A stretch of DNA of 64,000 nt, taken from contig CAZHTM010000012.1 of NCBI GenBank assembly GCA_964535735.1, positions 3,363-67,362 on the forward strand. The letters run 5' to 3'. Source of the DNA: J089 sp964535735 (GTDB lineage Bacteria > Fidelibacterota > Marinisomatia > Marinisomatales > J089). The first letter of the stretch is position 1; every line of letters starts with the position of its first letter. This document shows, piece after piece, positions 26,137 through 33,987 of this stretch. A program made the position numbers and the translations under genes. The notes under the pieces were generated by a model. That model ran no database searches. It was not told where the DNA came from and saw only the letters and a list, made by a program, of their open reading frames with translations.

Positions 26137-26912
26137 TACGTATCAGATTTTAATTGTTCGCTAATCATACCGTACCGCCGTTCGCGGGTCTGGTATTCAT
26201 AAATGGCTTCCAACAATTGTTGTTCCCGAAAATCCGGCCAATAAGTTTCCGTCACCATAAATTCCGTGTAGGCGCATTGCCATAGTAAAAAATTGGATAA
26301 TCGATATTCCCCACCGGTCCGGATCAGGAGATCCGGGTCCGGCATTCCCGAGGTATCCAAATAAGAAGATAAGACCGCTTCATCGAGATCTTCCGGTTTC
26401 TGAACACCCGCTTTTATATCCTGAACTAAATGTTGTACAGCACGGACCAACTCTTGACGGCTCCCATAATTCAAAGCAAGATTTAAATTCAATCCCGTAT
26501 TGTGCTTGGTCTGTTCTATCCCATCAAGAAGACCTTGCCGGGTCTTTTCCGGGAGCGCGCTTAAATCTCCGATTGTGGTAAGGCGAACGTTATTTTTATC
26601 CAGCTCCCGAATTTCTTTCTTGATGGTAGTTAGCAACAGGTTCATGAGTGCCGTTACTTCCGACCTGGGTCGACGCCAGTTTTCGGTGGAAAAGGTGTAC
26701 AGGGATAAATGACGAATACCCAACTCACCGCAAACCCGGGTTATTTCCTTAACGGAACTGATGCCTTCCCGGTGACCTGCTACCCGCGGCAGTCGATGCA
26801 CCTTAGCCCAACGTCCATTCCCATCCATAATGATTGCAATATGAACTGGCAATTGGGCTCCGTGGGTGATTTTAGATTTTAAATCGTCAGGGCTCATGGG
26901 TGTCAACGTCAT
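26136..26912 (-). CDS. uppS: Undecaprenyl diphosphate synthase (cis-prenyltransferase)
   Basis: Adds isopentenyl units to farnesyl diphosphate to make the C55 carrier lipid for peptidoglycan and LPS. IAIIMDGNGRWA near residue 26, GHREG, the SLYTFSTENWRRP block, and IRTGGEYRLSNFLLWQ are diagnostic. The length of 258 residues is typical; an alternative start five codons in (MSPDD) is possible. It is translationally coupled to bamA. Confidence 0.94.
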   Translation of the reverse strand: MTLTPMSPDDLKSKITHGAQLPVHIAIIMDGNGRWAKVHRLPRVAGHREGISSVKEITRVCGELGIRHLSLYTFSTENWRRPRSEVTALMNLLLTTIKKEIRELDKNNVRLTTIGDLSALPEKTRQGLLDGIEQTKHNTGLNLNLALNYGSRQELVRAVQHLVQDIKAGVQKPEDLDEAVLSSYLDTSGMPDPDLLIRTGGEYRLSNFLLWQCAYTEFMVTETYWPDFREQQLLEAIYEYQTRERRYGMISEQLKSDT

Positions 26913-26982
26913 TCAGAAAGAAAATCGCCGGCGAAATTACTGCCCACTCTCTCGGCAGTCAACTGACTTCCGAAGAATTCCA

Positions 26983-27765
26983 TTAAAAGGCATATCCATA
27001 ATTCAGTAAAAAATATCCTCCGGCAAGCAGGCTAATGCTAAAAATAAAGACCAACAAGATTTCTCCCCAACGCCATATAGCAGGCGATAGTTTACGCCCC
27101 CAAATTGAAAGTCCTCCGGAAAATAGAAGGGGGAAAATCCAACCCGTTAAACTGTATGTCAACCCTACCCGTAATTCATTTTCCAATAAAAAGCGGTAAA
27201 GCGGCAGGCGAATACCGTAATCGTCTTCTGTTCCCGCAACCAGAAGCATACCTAAATCCCACCCAAATCGGATGAGAATGAGAATCAGAAAAGCTTTGAT
27301 TTGACGGTGATGACGATGAAGATCTATCGGTATTCCCTTGGGCTGGATCCATGATAACAGCATAAGTACGCTCAGAACAATCAAACTGGCGATCAAGAGT
27401 ATTTTCCCCATAAAAATCCACTGGGGATATACCGGAATCTGCGCGGAGCTTAGGTGACGAAGAACCAATAAACCAAAGAGACTGGGAATCCAAAGAAGTC
27501 GGGGGGCGAATTGAACCCAAAGACTGTACAATACCACCGCCAAGACGGCAATGGTCCACACCAGGGCGGACAATCGAATTTGCAACACAGGAATTTGGAA
27601 CCAAATGAAGCCGGTTGCTACTCCTGAAAAAATAAAATACATCTCCAGGATATCTTGAGTATATCGCGATCCCGAATGACTCGATGTATATCGCGTTAAC
27701 CAGAAAGGAAAAATCGTTCCGGAGCCCACTAACAGGACTAAGATATAGGGCATCCAAAAGGACAT
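26983..27765 (-). CDS. Uncharacterised polytopic membrane protein
   Basis: A 260-residue hydrophobic protein with roughly seven transmembrane helices (for example PYILVLLVGSGTIFPFWL, and YFIFSGVATGFIWFQ at the N terminus). A histidine- and arginine-rich loop (DLHRHHRQIKAF) sits near residue 150. I recognise no family. It begins 5 nt after the mrp stop and precedes uppS by 71 nt, so it is probably co-transcribed. Confidence 0.6.
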   Translation of the reverse strand: MSFWMPYILVLLVGSGTIFPFWLTRYTSSHSGSRYTQDILEMYFIFSGVATGFIWFQIPVLQIRLSALVWTIAVLAVVLYSLWVQFAPRLLWIPSLFGLLVLRHLSSAQIPVYPQWIFMGKILLIASLIVLSVLMLLSWIQPKGIPIDLHRHHRQIKAFLILILIRFGWDLGMLLVAGTEDDYGIRLPLYRFLLENELRVGLTYSLTGWIFPLLFSGGLSIWGRKLSPAIWRWGEILLVFIFSISLLAGGYFLLNYGYAF

Positions 27766-27769
27766 AATA

Positions 27770-28900
27770 TCAGGCGTTTAACGCATCCTCCAACTTATCG
27801 ACGATGACTTCAAAGGATTTGGCAATGACACCTTCAGGGTCATGAAGCACCAAGGGCTTCCCGGCATCCGTGGCAGCCATGATTTCGGGAGTCAAAGGCA
27901 ACACACCCAATAAGGGTACCCCTAAGCGTTCGCTTTCACGGGTTCCCCCGCCGCGCTTGAAAAGATCAATGGTAAAGGAAACGGAACCATCCTCCGCCAG
28001 GGTGACATCTGAACTACCTTCAATTGTTAGTTTCAAATCATTCGGCAAATCACCGCTATCACGGGAAAGTTGCCCGCGAACATAATACCCGGACATGTTT
28101 TCAATGACACCTAGCACCGGCGTGTTAACCTTGCGAAACATATCCGCTCCCTTTTTCACATCCGCCAATGCAATATCCTGAGGGGTCGTAATGATGATGG
28201 CACCGGTCAACGGTACTTTCTGACTCAAAGTAAGTTGAACATCGCCGGTTCCCGGAGGAAGATCCAAAATCAAATAATCCAATTCACCCCATTCCACATC
28301 TCGGAAAAATTGTTCGGTCATCCGTGCCACCAGGGGGCCACGCCAGATTACCGGTGTTTCGTTCCCACTTAAAAATCCGAAACTCATGACTTTCATGCCG
28401 TACCGTTCCATGGGAATAATCTTCTGGGCCGCCGTGACTTTCGGTTGGCCGTTGAATCCCAGAATTATGGGCAGGGAGGGACCATAGATGTCCAAATCTA
28501 AAAGCCCCACTGAATGGCCGCGATTTTTCAGCGTCGCTGCCAAGTTGGCGGCAATAGTGGATTTTCCCACTCCGCCTTTTCCACTGGCTACCGCAATAAT
28601 ATGGGTAACCTTTCCATTAATTGCGCGCGGCTGCGCCGTTTCCACACTGGGCTGCGATGGCGGTTGATCCAAAACCGTAACCTGAATATCCTGGAAGGCT
28701 TTTGTTTTTTCCAGGACGTCCCGGACGGCGTTCACCACGGACTGGCGTTTTTCTTCCTGCTGAGTGGAAATCTTTAATTGAATCTTGATTTGATCCTTTT
28801 CGATGTGAATCTGATCCACCATTCCAAAGGAAACGATATCCCTGGAAAACCCAGGGTAAGGAACAGTTTTTAACAGATCTAAGACGTCATTATTATCCAT
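27770..28900 (-). CDS. mrp: Mrp/NBP35-family P-loop ATPase with N-terminal DUF59
   Basis: Iron-sulfur cluster carrier ATPase, 376 residues. The N-terminal DUF59/MIP18-like domain (about 1-85) is followed by the deviant Walker A GKGGVGKST near residue 110, DLDIYGPSLP, and DYLILDLPPGTGD. After VIENMSGYYV the family normally has a short segment with a CPxC pair and then GGG; here there is a stretch of about 45 residues without cysteine before FKRGGGTRESERLG. The bridging cluster ligands are therefore absent. Two ferredoxin genes precede it in the same direction. Confidence 0.9.
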   Translation of the reverse strand: MDNNDVLDLLKTVPYPGFSRDIVSFGMVDQIHIEKDQIKIQLKISTQQEEKRQSVVNAVRDVLEKTKAFQDIQVTVLDQPPSQPSVETAQPRAINGKVTHIIAVASGKGGVGKSTIAANLAATLKNRGHSVGLLDLDIYGPSLPIILGFNGQPKVTAAQKIIPMERYGMKVMSFGFLSGNETPVIWRGPLVARMTEQFFRDVEWGELDYLILDLPPGTGDVQLTLSQKVPLTGAIIITTPQDIALADVKKGADMFRKVNTPVLGVIENMSGYYVRGQLSRDSGDLPNDLKLTIEGSSDVTLAEDGSVSFTIDLFKRGGGTRESERLGVPLLGVLPLTPEIMAATDAGKPLVLHDPEGVIAKSFEVIVDKLEDALNA

Positions 28901-28927
28901 AATACACTCTTTGAATGAGGGATGAAT

Positions 28928-28959
28928 AAAAAGCGGCTACTGTTGGATAGCCGCTTTTT
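28928..28959 (-). terminator. Rho-independent terminator after the ferredoxin gene
   Basis: A 12-bp perfect stem, AAAAAGCGGCTA (28928-28939) with TAGCCGCTTTTT (28948-28959), and an 8-nt loop. It is symmetrical with A and T runs on both sides. It lies 21 nt past the ferredoxin stop and upstream of mrp, so it separates the two units on the minus strand. Confidence 0.85.
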
Positions 28960-28980
28960 TGATACGTAGGTATTGGTGAA

Positions 28981-29274
28981 TCAATCGTTATAGGGTCGCC
29001 CGTAATAGTCGTAATTGATTTTAATAAAACGGTGCCAATCTTCAGGAACTTCGCTTTCCTCAAAAATAGCTTCTACCGGACATTCTGGCTCGCAGGCCCC
29101 ACAATCAATGCACTCCTCTGGATCGATATACAACATTTTACCGTCCAGGTTATTTTCGTCGTATCCGGCCACATCCCATTCATCTTTGGTGGGATGAATA
29201 CAATCGACAGGACAGACCTCCACGCAGGCTGTATCGCAGACACCAACGCATGGTTCAGCAATGATGTAGGCCAT
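28981..29274 (-). CDS. Ferredoxin, 7Fe-type
   Basis: A 97-residue soluble electron carrier. The N terminus MAYIIAEPCVGVCDTACVEVCPVDCI has the irregular cysteine spacing of the [3Fe-4S]/[4Fe-4S] bacterial ferredoxins, and ECIDCGACEPECP binds a regular [4Fe-4S] cluster. A C-terminal extension of about 30 residues ends the protein. It may carry electrons for the PorGDAB complex. An independent terminator follows, and a second ferredoxin gene precedes it by 60 nt. Confidence 0.9.
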   Translation of the reverse strand: MAYIIAEPCVGVCDTACVEVCPVDCIHPTKDEWDVAGYDENNLDGKMLYIDPEECIDCGACEPECPVEAIFEESEVPEDWHRFIKINYDYYGRPYND

Positions 29275-29334
29275 GATTCACTCCTTTTTATTGCCGAACC
29301 AAATTAAGCCAAAACGAATTTAAAGAAAGACTAT

Positions 29335-29619
29335 TTATGCGGTAAGCTGCTCGTATCGCTCCATGAGGATTTCTTCAGATTCTTCAACACCAACTTCAAT
29401 GCAATCTACCGGACAAACCTCTACACATTGAGATTCATCATAATGGCCTTTGCATTCGGTGCATTTTTCTGGAACGATATAGTAGAATTCATCAGACATG
29501 GCCTCATGGGTTTCCCCGTTTAATTCCCACTCTACACCGCCTTCATAAATCGCAGTATTGGGACATTCAGGTTCGCAGGCGCCGCAGTTGATACATTCAT
29601 CCGTGATAACCAGTGACAT
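29335..29619 (-). CDS. 2[4Fe-4S] ferredoxin, Allochromatium type
   Basis: A 94-residue ferredoxin. The first motif, CINCGACEPECP, is regular; the second, CTECKGHYDESQCVEVCP, has the extra residues between the second and third cysteines that mark the low-potential Allochromatium-type ferredoxins. GGAGG precedes the ATG. It differs from its neighbour in cluster type, so the two carriers probably have different potentials. Confidence 0.92.
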   Translation of the reverse strand: MSLVITDECINCGACEPECPNTAIYEGGVEWELNGETHEAMSDEFYYIVPEKCTECKGHYDESQCVEVCPVDCIEVGVEESEEILMERYEQLTA

Positions 29620-29726
29620 GGTTTCCTCCTTAAATGGTTAATTATTCTTGAGCCTGGAAGAAAAGGCTATCCCACTTTGGGGTTCATACCGGCTCAAAAG
29701 CCCAAAAAATTACTGTGGATTTTCTC

Positions 29727-29743
29727 AAAGGGAAAAACCCTTT
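29727..29743. repeat. Inverted repeat in divergent promoter region
   Basis: AAAGGG (29727-29732) and CCCTTT (29738-29743) flank AAAAA in the 165-nt spacer between the leftward ferredoxin and the rightward MFS gene. It may be an operator or a weak hairpin; nothing else is recognised in the spacer. Confidence 0.3.
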
Positions 29744-29784
29744 TATGACCTAATTTTTAATTACTAAATGACGAAACCCAACCC

Positions 29785-30981
29785 ATGCCAGCCCCTAAAA
29801 AAGATTTAGCGTTGTTGTGGGCCGCCCAAGGCATTACGGCGGCTGGTGATGCCATTTATCAAATCGCCCTGGTCTGGTTGATCCTGGATCTGACAGGAAG
29901 TACAGTCATCACCGGGCTAGTAGCCATGAGCGCTTATTTCCCCGCCCTGTTGTTTGGTTTATGGGCCGGTGTGTTTTCCGACCGTTACAACCGAATGAAG
30001 GTCATGATCTTTTCCCAGGCTTCTCAGGCCCTGACCGTCGCCCTGATCCCACTATTCATCTGGTATGGATGGAGTCATTCCCTGTTAATTGGATGCCTGG
30101 CTTTTTGCCGCGCCAGTTTCGGGACTCTGTTTCCTCCTGCCCTCAATGCCTTTGTTCCTCTCCTGGTATCGAAAAATTTGCTGGTGAAAACCAACTCTGT
30201 GCTATCCACTTCTTCCCAATTGGCCTATCTCCTGGGACCGGCCTTGGCTGGCTCTCTTTTAAAATTCATTTCAATCCCGTGGTTATTTATCCTTGATGGA
30301 ATGTCTTTCCTTCTGGCATTGGGACTTCTATTAGCCATCAAACCGGTGCATTACCACCGAACGGTTGGCGCTGAAACCCGATCTATCCAGGAATTACTTC
30401 AAGGATTCCGCTATTTGACATCCCATCCTACTTTAGGATATATACTACTACTCACGGTCTTAAACAACTTGTTTATCATGGGACCGGCTATTGTGGGGAT
30501 GCCTATCCTGGTGAAACAGGCCCTCAATGGGACCGCGGCTCAATATGCCTTTGTGGAAGCGTTGATGGCGTTGGGAATGCTGATTGGTTCCGGATTAGTA
30601 TACAAGTATCTTCATCGTTATCGCAGTGGCTCGTTGCTCTTGTTGGGTATGGTAATGGACGGCCTAACCTATTCCCTTCTTTTTTGGGCCCAATCCATAT
30701 CCTTTGTGATGGGCATTATCGTGATTCATGGAATCGGCATTCCTTTCATTGTCATTTCCCGAACCGCTATCATTCAAAAACATGTATCCAACATCTATCA
30801 CGGTCGGTTATTTTCTATGGTTCATTTATCCGTGGTGGGCGTGACTGCCTTGTCAGCGGCCCTCACGGGTATCGTAGCTGGCTTCACTGATATCCGGATC
30901 GTCTTTTTAGGCATTGGTATCGCCGCTGCTGCATGCGGAGTGATTGGCCTACTTATTCCGGGTCTCAAACATTTAAGGTAA
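29785..30981 (+). CDS. MFS transporter
   Basis: A 398-residue major facilitator with about 12 membrane helices. The layout, with an intracellular loop ending FSDRYNRMKVMIFSQ after helix 2, resembles the MFS_3 group (enterobactin exporter and macrolide efflux-like proteins). The substrate is unknown. It ends 1 nt before the FGGY kinase, so co-expression is likely. Whether it imports the kinase's sugar or exports something else cannot be decided from the sequence. Confidence 0.85.
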   Translation: MPAPKKDLALLWAAQGITAAGDAIYQIALVWLILDLTGSTVITGLVAMSAYFPALLFGLWAGVFSDRYNRMKVMIFSQASQALTVALIPLFIWYGWSHSLLIGCLAFCRASFGTLFPPALNAFVPLLVSKNLLVKTNSVLSTSSQLAYLLGPALAGSLLKFISIPWLFILDGMSFLLALGLLLAIKPVHYHRTVGAETRSIQELLQGFRYLTSHPTLGYILLLTVLNNLFIMGPAIVGMPILVKQALNGTAAQYAFVEALMALGMLIGSGLVYKYLHRYRSGSLLLLGMVMDGLTYSLLFWAQSISFVMGIIVIHGIGIPFIVISRTAIIQKHVSNIYHGRLFSMVHLSVVGVTALSAALTGIVAGFTDIRIVFLGIGIAAAACGVIGLLIPGLKHLR

Positions 30982-30982
30982 T

Positions 30983-32437
30983 ATGAGTTTAACATCGCAT
31001 TATTTAGTACTGGACTTAGGGACGTCTTCGTCAAAGGCGTTTATTTTCAACGCTCGGCAGGAATTGGTTTTTACGCATCGGGTTAAACATGCTCTGCATC
31101 GTCCCGCACCTCATCATGTGGAATCGGATGCTTCGGACATTCAGGCGGCCGTGGATGCGCTAACCTCTCGGTCTTTGGACTGGGCTTCCGAAAATAACAT
31201 CACCTTGGAAGCCGCCGGATTGGCCTGTCAACGCTCCACATTTCTATTCTGGGATAAAGCCCGACTCCAACCGTTGAGTCCGGCTTTGAGTTGGCAGGAC
31301 AGCCGCGCCGGCGATGTGGTGGAGCGACTTCTTCCTCACGCGACTCAAATCCATGAGAAAACCGGAATTCCCCTTTCGGCTCATTTTGGGGGACCGAAAT
31401 ACCGTCACATGCTTGACCACCACCCGGAACTGGAGGCCATTGTTCAACGTGAGGAGGCGTGGTTTGGACCCATTTCAACCTTTATTGTAGCTCATCTCAC
31501 CGGTACGCTTGCGGTAGATGAATCCATTGCAGGGAGAAGTTTACTGTTCAACCTGGATCAGCGTCGGTGGGATACGGATCTTCTCACCTTGCTTGATATT
31601 CACCCTTCGACTCTCCCGGCCCTGCAGCCGGTCGTTGCCGATTGGGGTAATCTTGGGGGACCGGAGGGGGCGATTCCTTTGCGGTGCGTTATCGGTGATC
31701 AGCAGGCGGCGCTGATTGGACAACAGGGGATATCAACAGGAGCCCTGGCAATGAATTTCGGGACTTCCGGTTCCGTGCAACTCAACACCGGCGGGGAACC
31801 CCGTCACAGCTCCGGATTATTAAGCAATGTGTTGGTGTCTGATTCCAAGCAGGCTGTATATCTCCTGGAAGGAACCATCAATGCCTGTAATTCCCTGTTT
31901 TACTGGCTGGAAGACAAGCTTGATTTTTCTCATACCGACATGGTTTGGCATGAACGCGCTGCTCGGATTGAAACCCAAGGAGCCCTGGTTCCTGGGTTCG
32001 TCGGTTTAGCGGCTCCTTACTGGAAGGATAGGTTTTCCACCGTATATCATAACCTATCCTCTCCAACGCCCGATGAATTGGTTCGAGCGGCCATGGAATC
32101 TATCGGCTTCCTGGTGCACGACATCCTCATGACCATGGAAACGGAGCTTAATCAGGAACCGCTGTCTGCCAGCGGTGGTGGCTCGCGACCGGCGTTATTA
32201 GAATTTTTAGCTGACCTATTGAACCGTCCCGTTGGACATTCGTCCATGCGAGATCGTACTGCCCTGGGTGTTCTCCAATTGCTGCTCCACGCCAATGCTC
32301 TTGGTGAAATGACAACCGCCCCGGCCTATGATGCCATTTATCATCCCCGTAAAAATGAAACCTGGCGACGTGAGAAGTTGAAAACCTGGGCTGCTGCGCT
32401 AAAACAGGTGGGAATTGAAGCGGTCAAAAAGGTTTGA
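30983..32437 (+). CDS. FGGY-family carbohydrate kinase
   Basis: A 484-residue sugar or polyol kinase. The N-terminal phosphate-1 loop is LVLDLGTSSSKAFIF; SWQDSRAGD is the substrate-side block; IGDQQAALIGQQG and MNFGTSGSVQLNTG are the ATPase-fold motifs; and SASGGGSRPALLEFLADLL is the adenosine-binding block. It is closest in pattern to gluconate- or xylulose-type kinases, not clearly glycerol kinase. The substrate cannot be assigned. The 3' end overlaps the convergent gene by 14 nt. Confidence 0.88.
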   Translation: MSLTSHYLVLDLGTSSSKAFIFNARQELVFTHRVKHALHRPAPHHVESDASDIQAAVDALTSRSLDWASENNITLEAAGLACQRSTFLFWDKARLQPLSPALSWQDSRAGDVVERLLPHATQIHEKTGIPLSAHFGGPKYRHMLDHHPELEAIVQREEAWFGPISTFIVAHLTGTLAVDESIAGRSLLFNLDQRRWDTDLLTLLDIHPSTLPALQPVVADWGNLGGPEGAIPLRCVIGDQQAALIGQQGISTGALAMNFGTSGSVQLNTGGEPRHSSGLLSNVLVSDSKQAVYLLEGTINACNSLFYWLEDKLDFSHTDMVWHERAARIETQGALVPGFVGLAAPYWKDRFSTVYHNLSSPTPDELVRAAMESIGFLVHDILMTMETELNQEPLSASGGGSRPALLEFLADLLNRPVGHSSMRDRTALGVLQLLLHANALGEMTTAPAYDAIYHPRKNETWRREKLKTWAAALKQVGIEAVKKV

Positions 32438-32831
32438 ACTCCACCAGAATCATGGATATCGTCATGCAGACAAGACCGATGATCTGGAAACGGCGGATGA
32501 CGGTGGGAGCAATGGCTTCTCCATTCAGCCTTTTTTTCAATTTAGCTCCAGAGATATGGACCAATCCCAGGGCAATGATCCACAACAATATTTTGGTATG
32601 CAGCCAACCATCTTTAAGCCAATCCGGCCACAGCATCGCCATGCCTAAACCGGCTAAAACCGCCACGATCGCTCCCATGCCTTGAATATTACGAATCAGC
32701 GTCAGTGCCGTTCGCTCCTGTGATTCGGCTGACTCGGCCTTTACCAGATACAGAATCGCCAATCCGGCGCCAAACCAACTCGCTATGGATAAAATGTGAA
32801 TTACCTTTATTGCAGGATACAAAAATGTCAT
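32424..32831 (-). CDS. Small CopD/DUF2269-like membrane protein
   Basis: A 135-residue protein with four membrane helices. The first, AIKVIHILSIASWFGAGLAI, has the His-in-helix pattern of CopD, DUF2269 and HemJ-related proteins, and histidine also occurs in LVHISGAKL. A haem or metal role is possible for such proteins but is not proven here. It is convergent with, and overlaps by 14 nt, the FGGY kinase, and follows the HAD phosphatase in the same direction. Confidence 0.6.
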   Translation of the reverse strand: MTFLYPAIKVIHILSIASWFGAGLAILYLVKAESAESQERTALTLIRNIQGMGAIVAVLAGLGMAMLWPDWLKDGWLHTKILLWIIALGLVHISGAKLKKRLNGEAIAPTVIRRFQIIGLVCMTISMILVEFKPF

Positions 32832-32846
32832 GTTGCGCTCACTCCT

Positions 32847-33521
32847 TTAAATTGTTGCCAAAAGTCCTGGATCGTCCAGGCGTTCTCCCACCCAGGTAGG
32901 ATCATATTTTTCAATCGCCGATCGCCATTCCGGGCGTCGGCATACGATGACCGACTGCGCCCCATTTTCAACGGCGATTTTGCAGTCTTCTACCGTATCC
33001 CCCACGATAACCATTTGCTCAAAACGAAATGATTCTCCCAATTTCTCCCAGGCTCGTTCAAGAGCCACCCGGGGTAAATCAGAGCGAGTATGACCATCTT
33101 CTCCAAATACGCCGAAGGGGAAACGCCGGAAGAGATTGAATTTCTCCAATTTGATGCGCGCCCCTCCCCGAATGTTACCCGTTAAAAGCCCAACAGCGTG
33201 TCCTTTGGTTTCCACGGCGGAAACCAGCGCTAGCGCGTCCGAGTAGGTTTTAGGCTCCGGTGAGTCGGGATATTCAGAGGCCAGGAGTTCCAGATACCGG
33301 TCCAATATTTCGCTCACAAGATTGGAAACAACGCCATCAATCCCCAATCGTTCCAGTCCCGTGCGAACAATCAGCGGGTCTGTAAATCCCGCCACGTCAC
33401 TTATCTGTAAATCTGGATTTTTTTCCGTTAACTCCACAAACGCCTGATTCAACATTTTTCGGGGTGCCGGCCCGGGACTGATTAGTGTACCGTCGACGTC
33501 GAATAAATACAGCTTCCTCAT
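32847..33521 (-). CDS. HAD-superfamily phosphatase (phosphoglycolate phosphatase-like)
   Basis: A 224-residue HAD hydrolase. Motif I is FDVDGTL with the nucleophile Asp (residues 8-14), motif II lies in GLLTGNIRG, and motif IV is IVGDTVEDCKIA. A helical cap spans about residues 20-85. The pattern fits the phosphoglycolate phosphatase and beta-phosphoglucomutase branch. The substrate is not predictable; phosphoglycolate from DNA repair or damaged metabolites are possible. Confidence 0.88.
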   Translation of the reverse strand: MRKLYLFDVDGTLISPGPAPRKMLNQAFVELTEKNPDLQISDVAGFTDPLIVRTGLERLGIDGVVSNLVSEILDRYLELLASEYPDSPEPKTYSDALALVSAVETKGHAVGLLTGNIRGGARIKLEKFNLFRRFPFGVFGEDGHTRSDLPRVALERAWEKLGESFRFEQMVIVGDTVEDCKIAVENGAQSVIVCRRPEWRSAIEKYDPTWVGERLDDPGLLATI

Positions 33522-33987
33522 TTCATTCTCTTCACCTCTAAATTCGGGGAGAATCCCCTCATCAAATTACCACCGATTTCTTAACCTTGTTTTACAGGAA
33601 GTTGTGGTCTTTTCCAGGCAAACATCCTGCATAAATGACGGAACACGCGAGTGACTCCTGCCATCCAACCAAACGTTTTGCCGTGACCACGTACGATCCG
33701 TGTGCCTCCACCTAAAGCATCCAAAGTGTCACCAGTTTTGGACCAAAAGGATTCTGCGGTTCGTTTCCACCGGAGCATAATCCACCACATCAACATACAA
33801 GATATACCCTGAGTAGAGACTACTTTGGTCTAGACGCAAATACGCTATCGGAAATGGTGTTGGCTTTTATCTTCACACCGCGACACAGGCAAAAGCCTCC
33901 ATCGTGGCATACTATCAACGCTAATTTTTTTGGGAATCCCCAGGTTACCTAATAAACGGGGCCCCACACTTATGGAAGTGGTACGCC
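33522..33987. other. 466-nt stretch without a confident gene
   Basis: Between the HAD phosphatase and the C1 peptidase. A leftward frame at 33581-33796 encodes 71 residues (with WKRTAESFW and GHGKTFGWMAG) but shows no domain I know, and the frames just upstream are broken by stops. It may be a decayed gene or noncoding. No RNA gene or terminator is evident. Confidence 0.4.

Noticed and set aside
33581..33796. 71-residue leftward frame as a transposase gene
   Set aside because: No catalytic motif, terminal repeat or intact frame was seen; kept only as a possible remnant.
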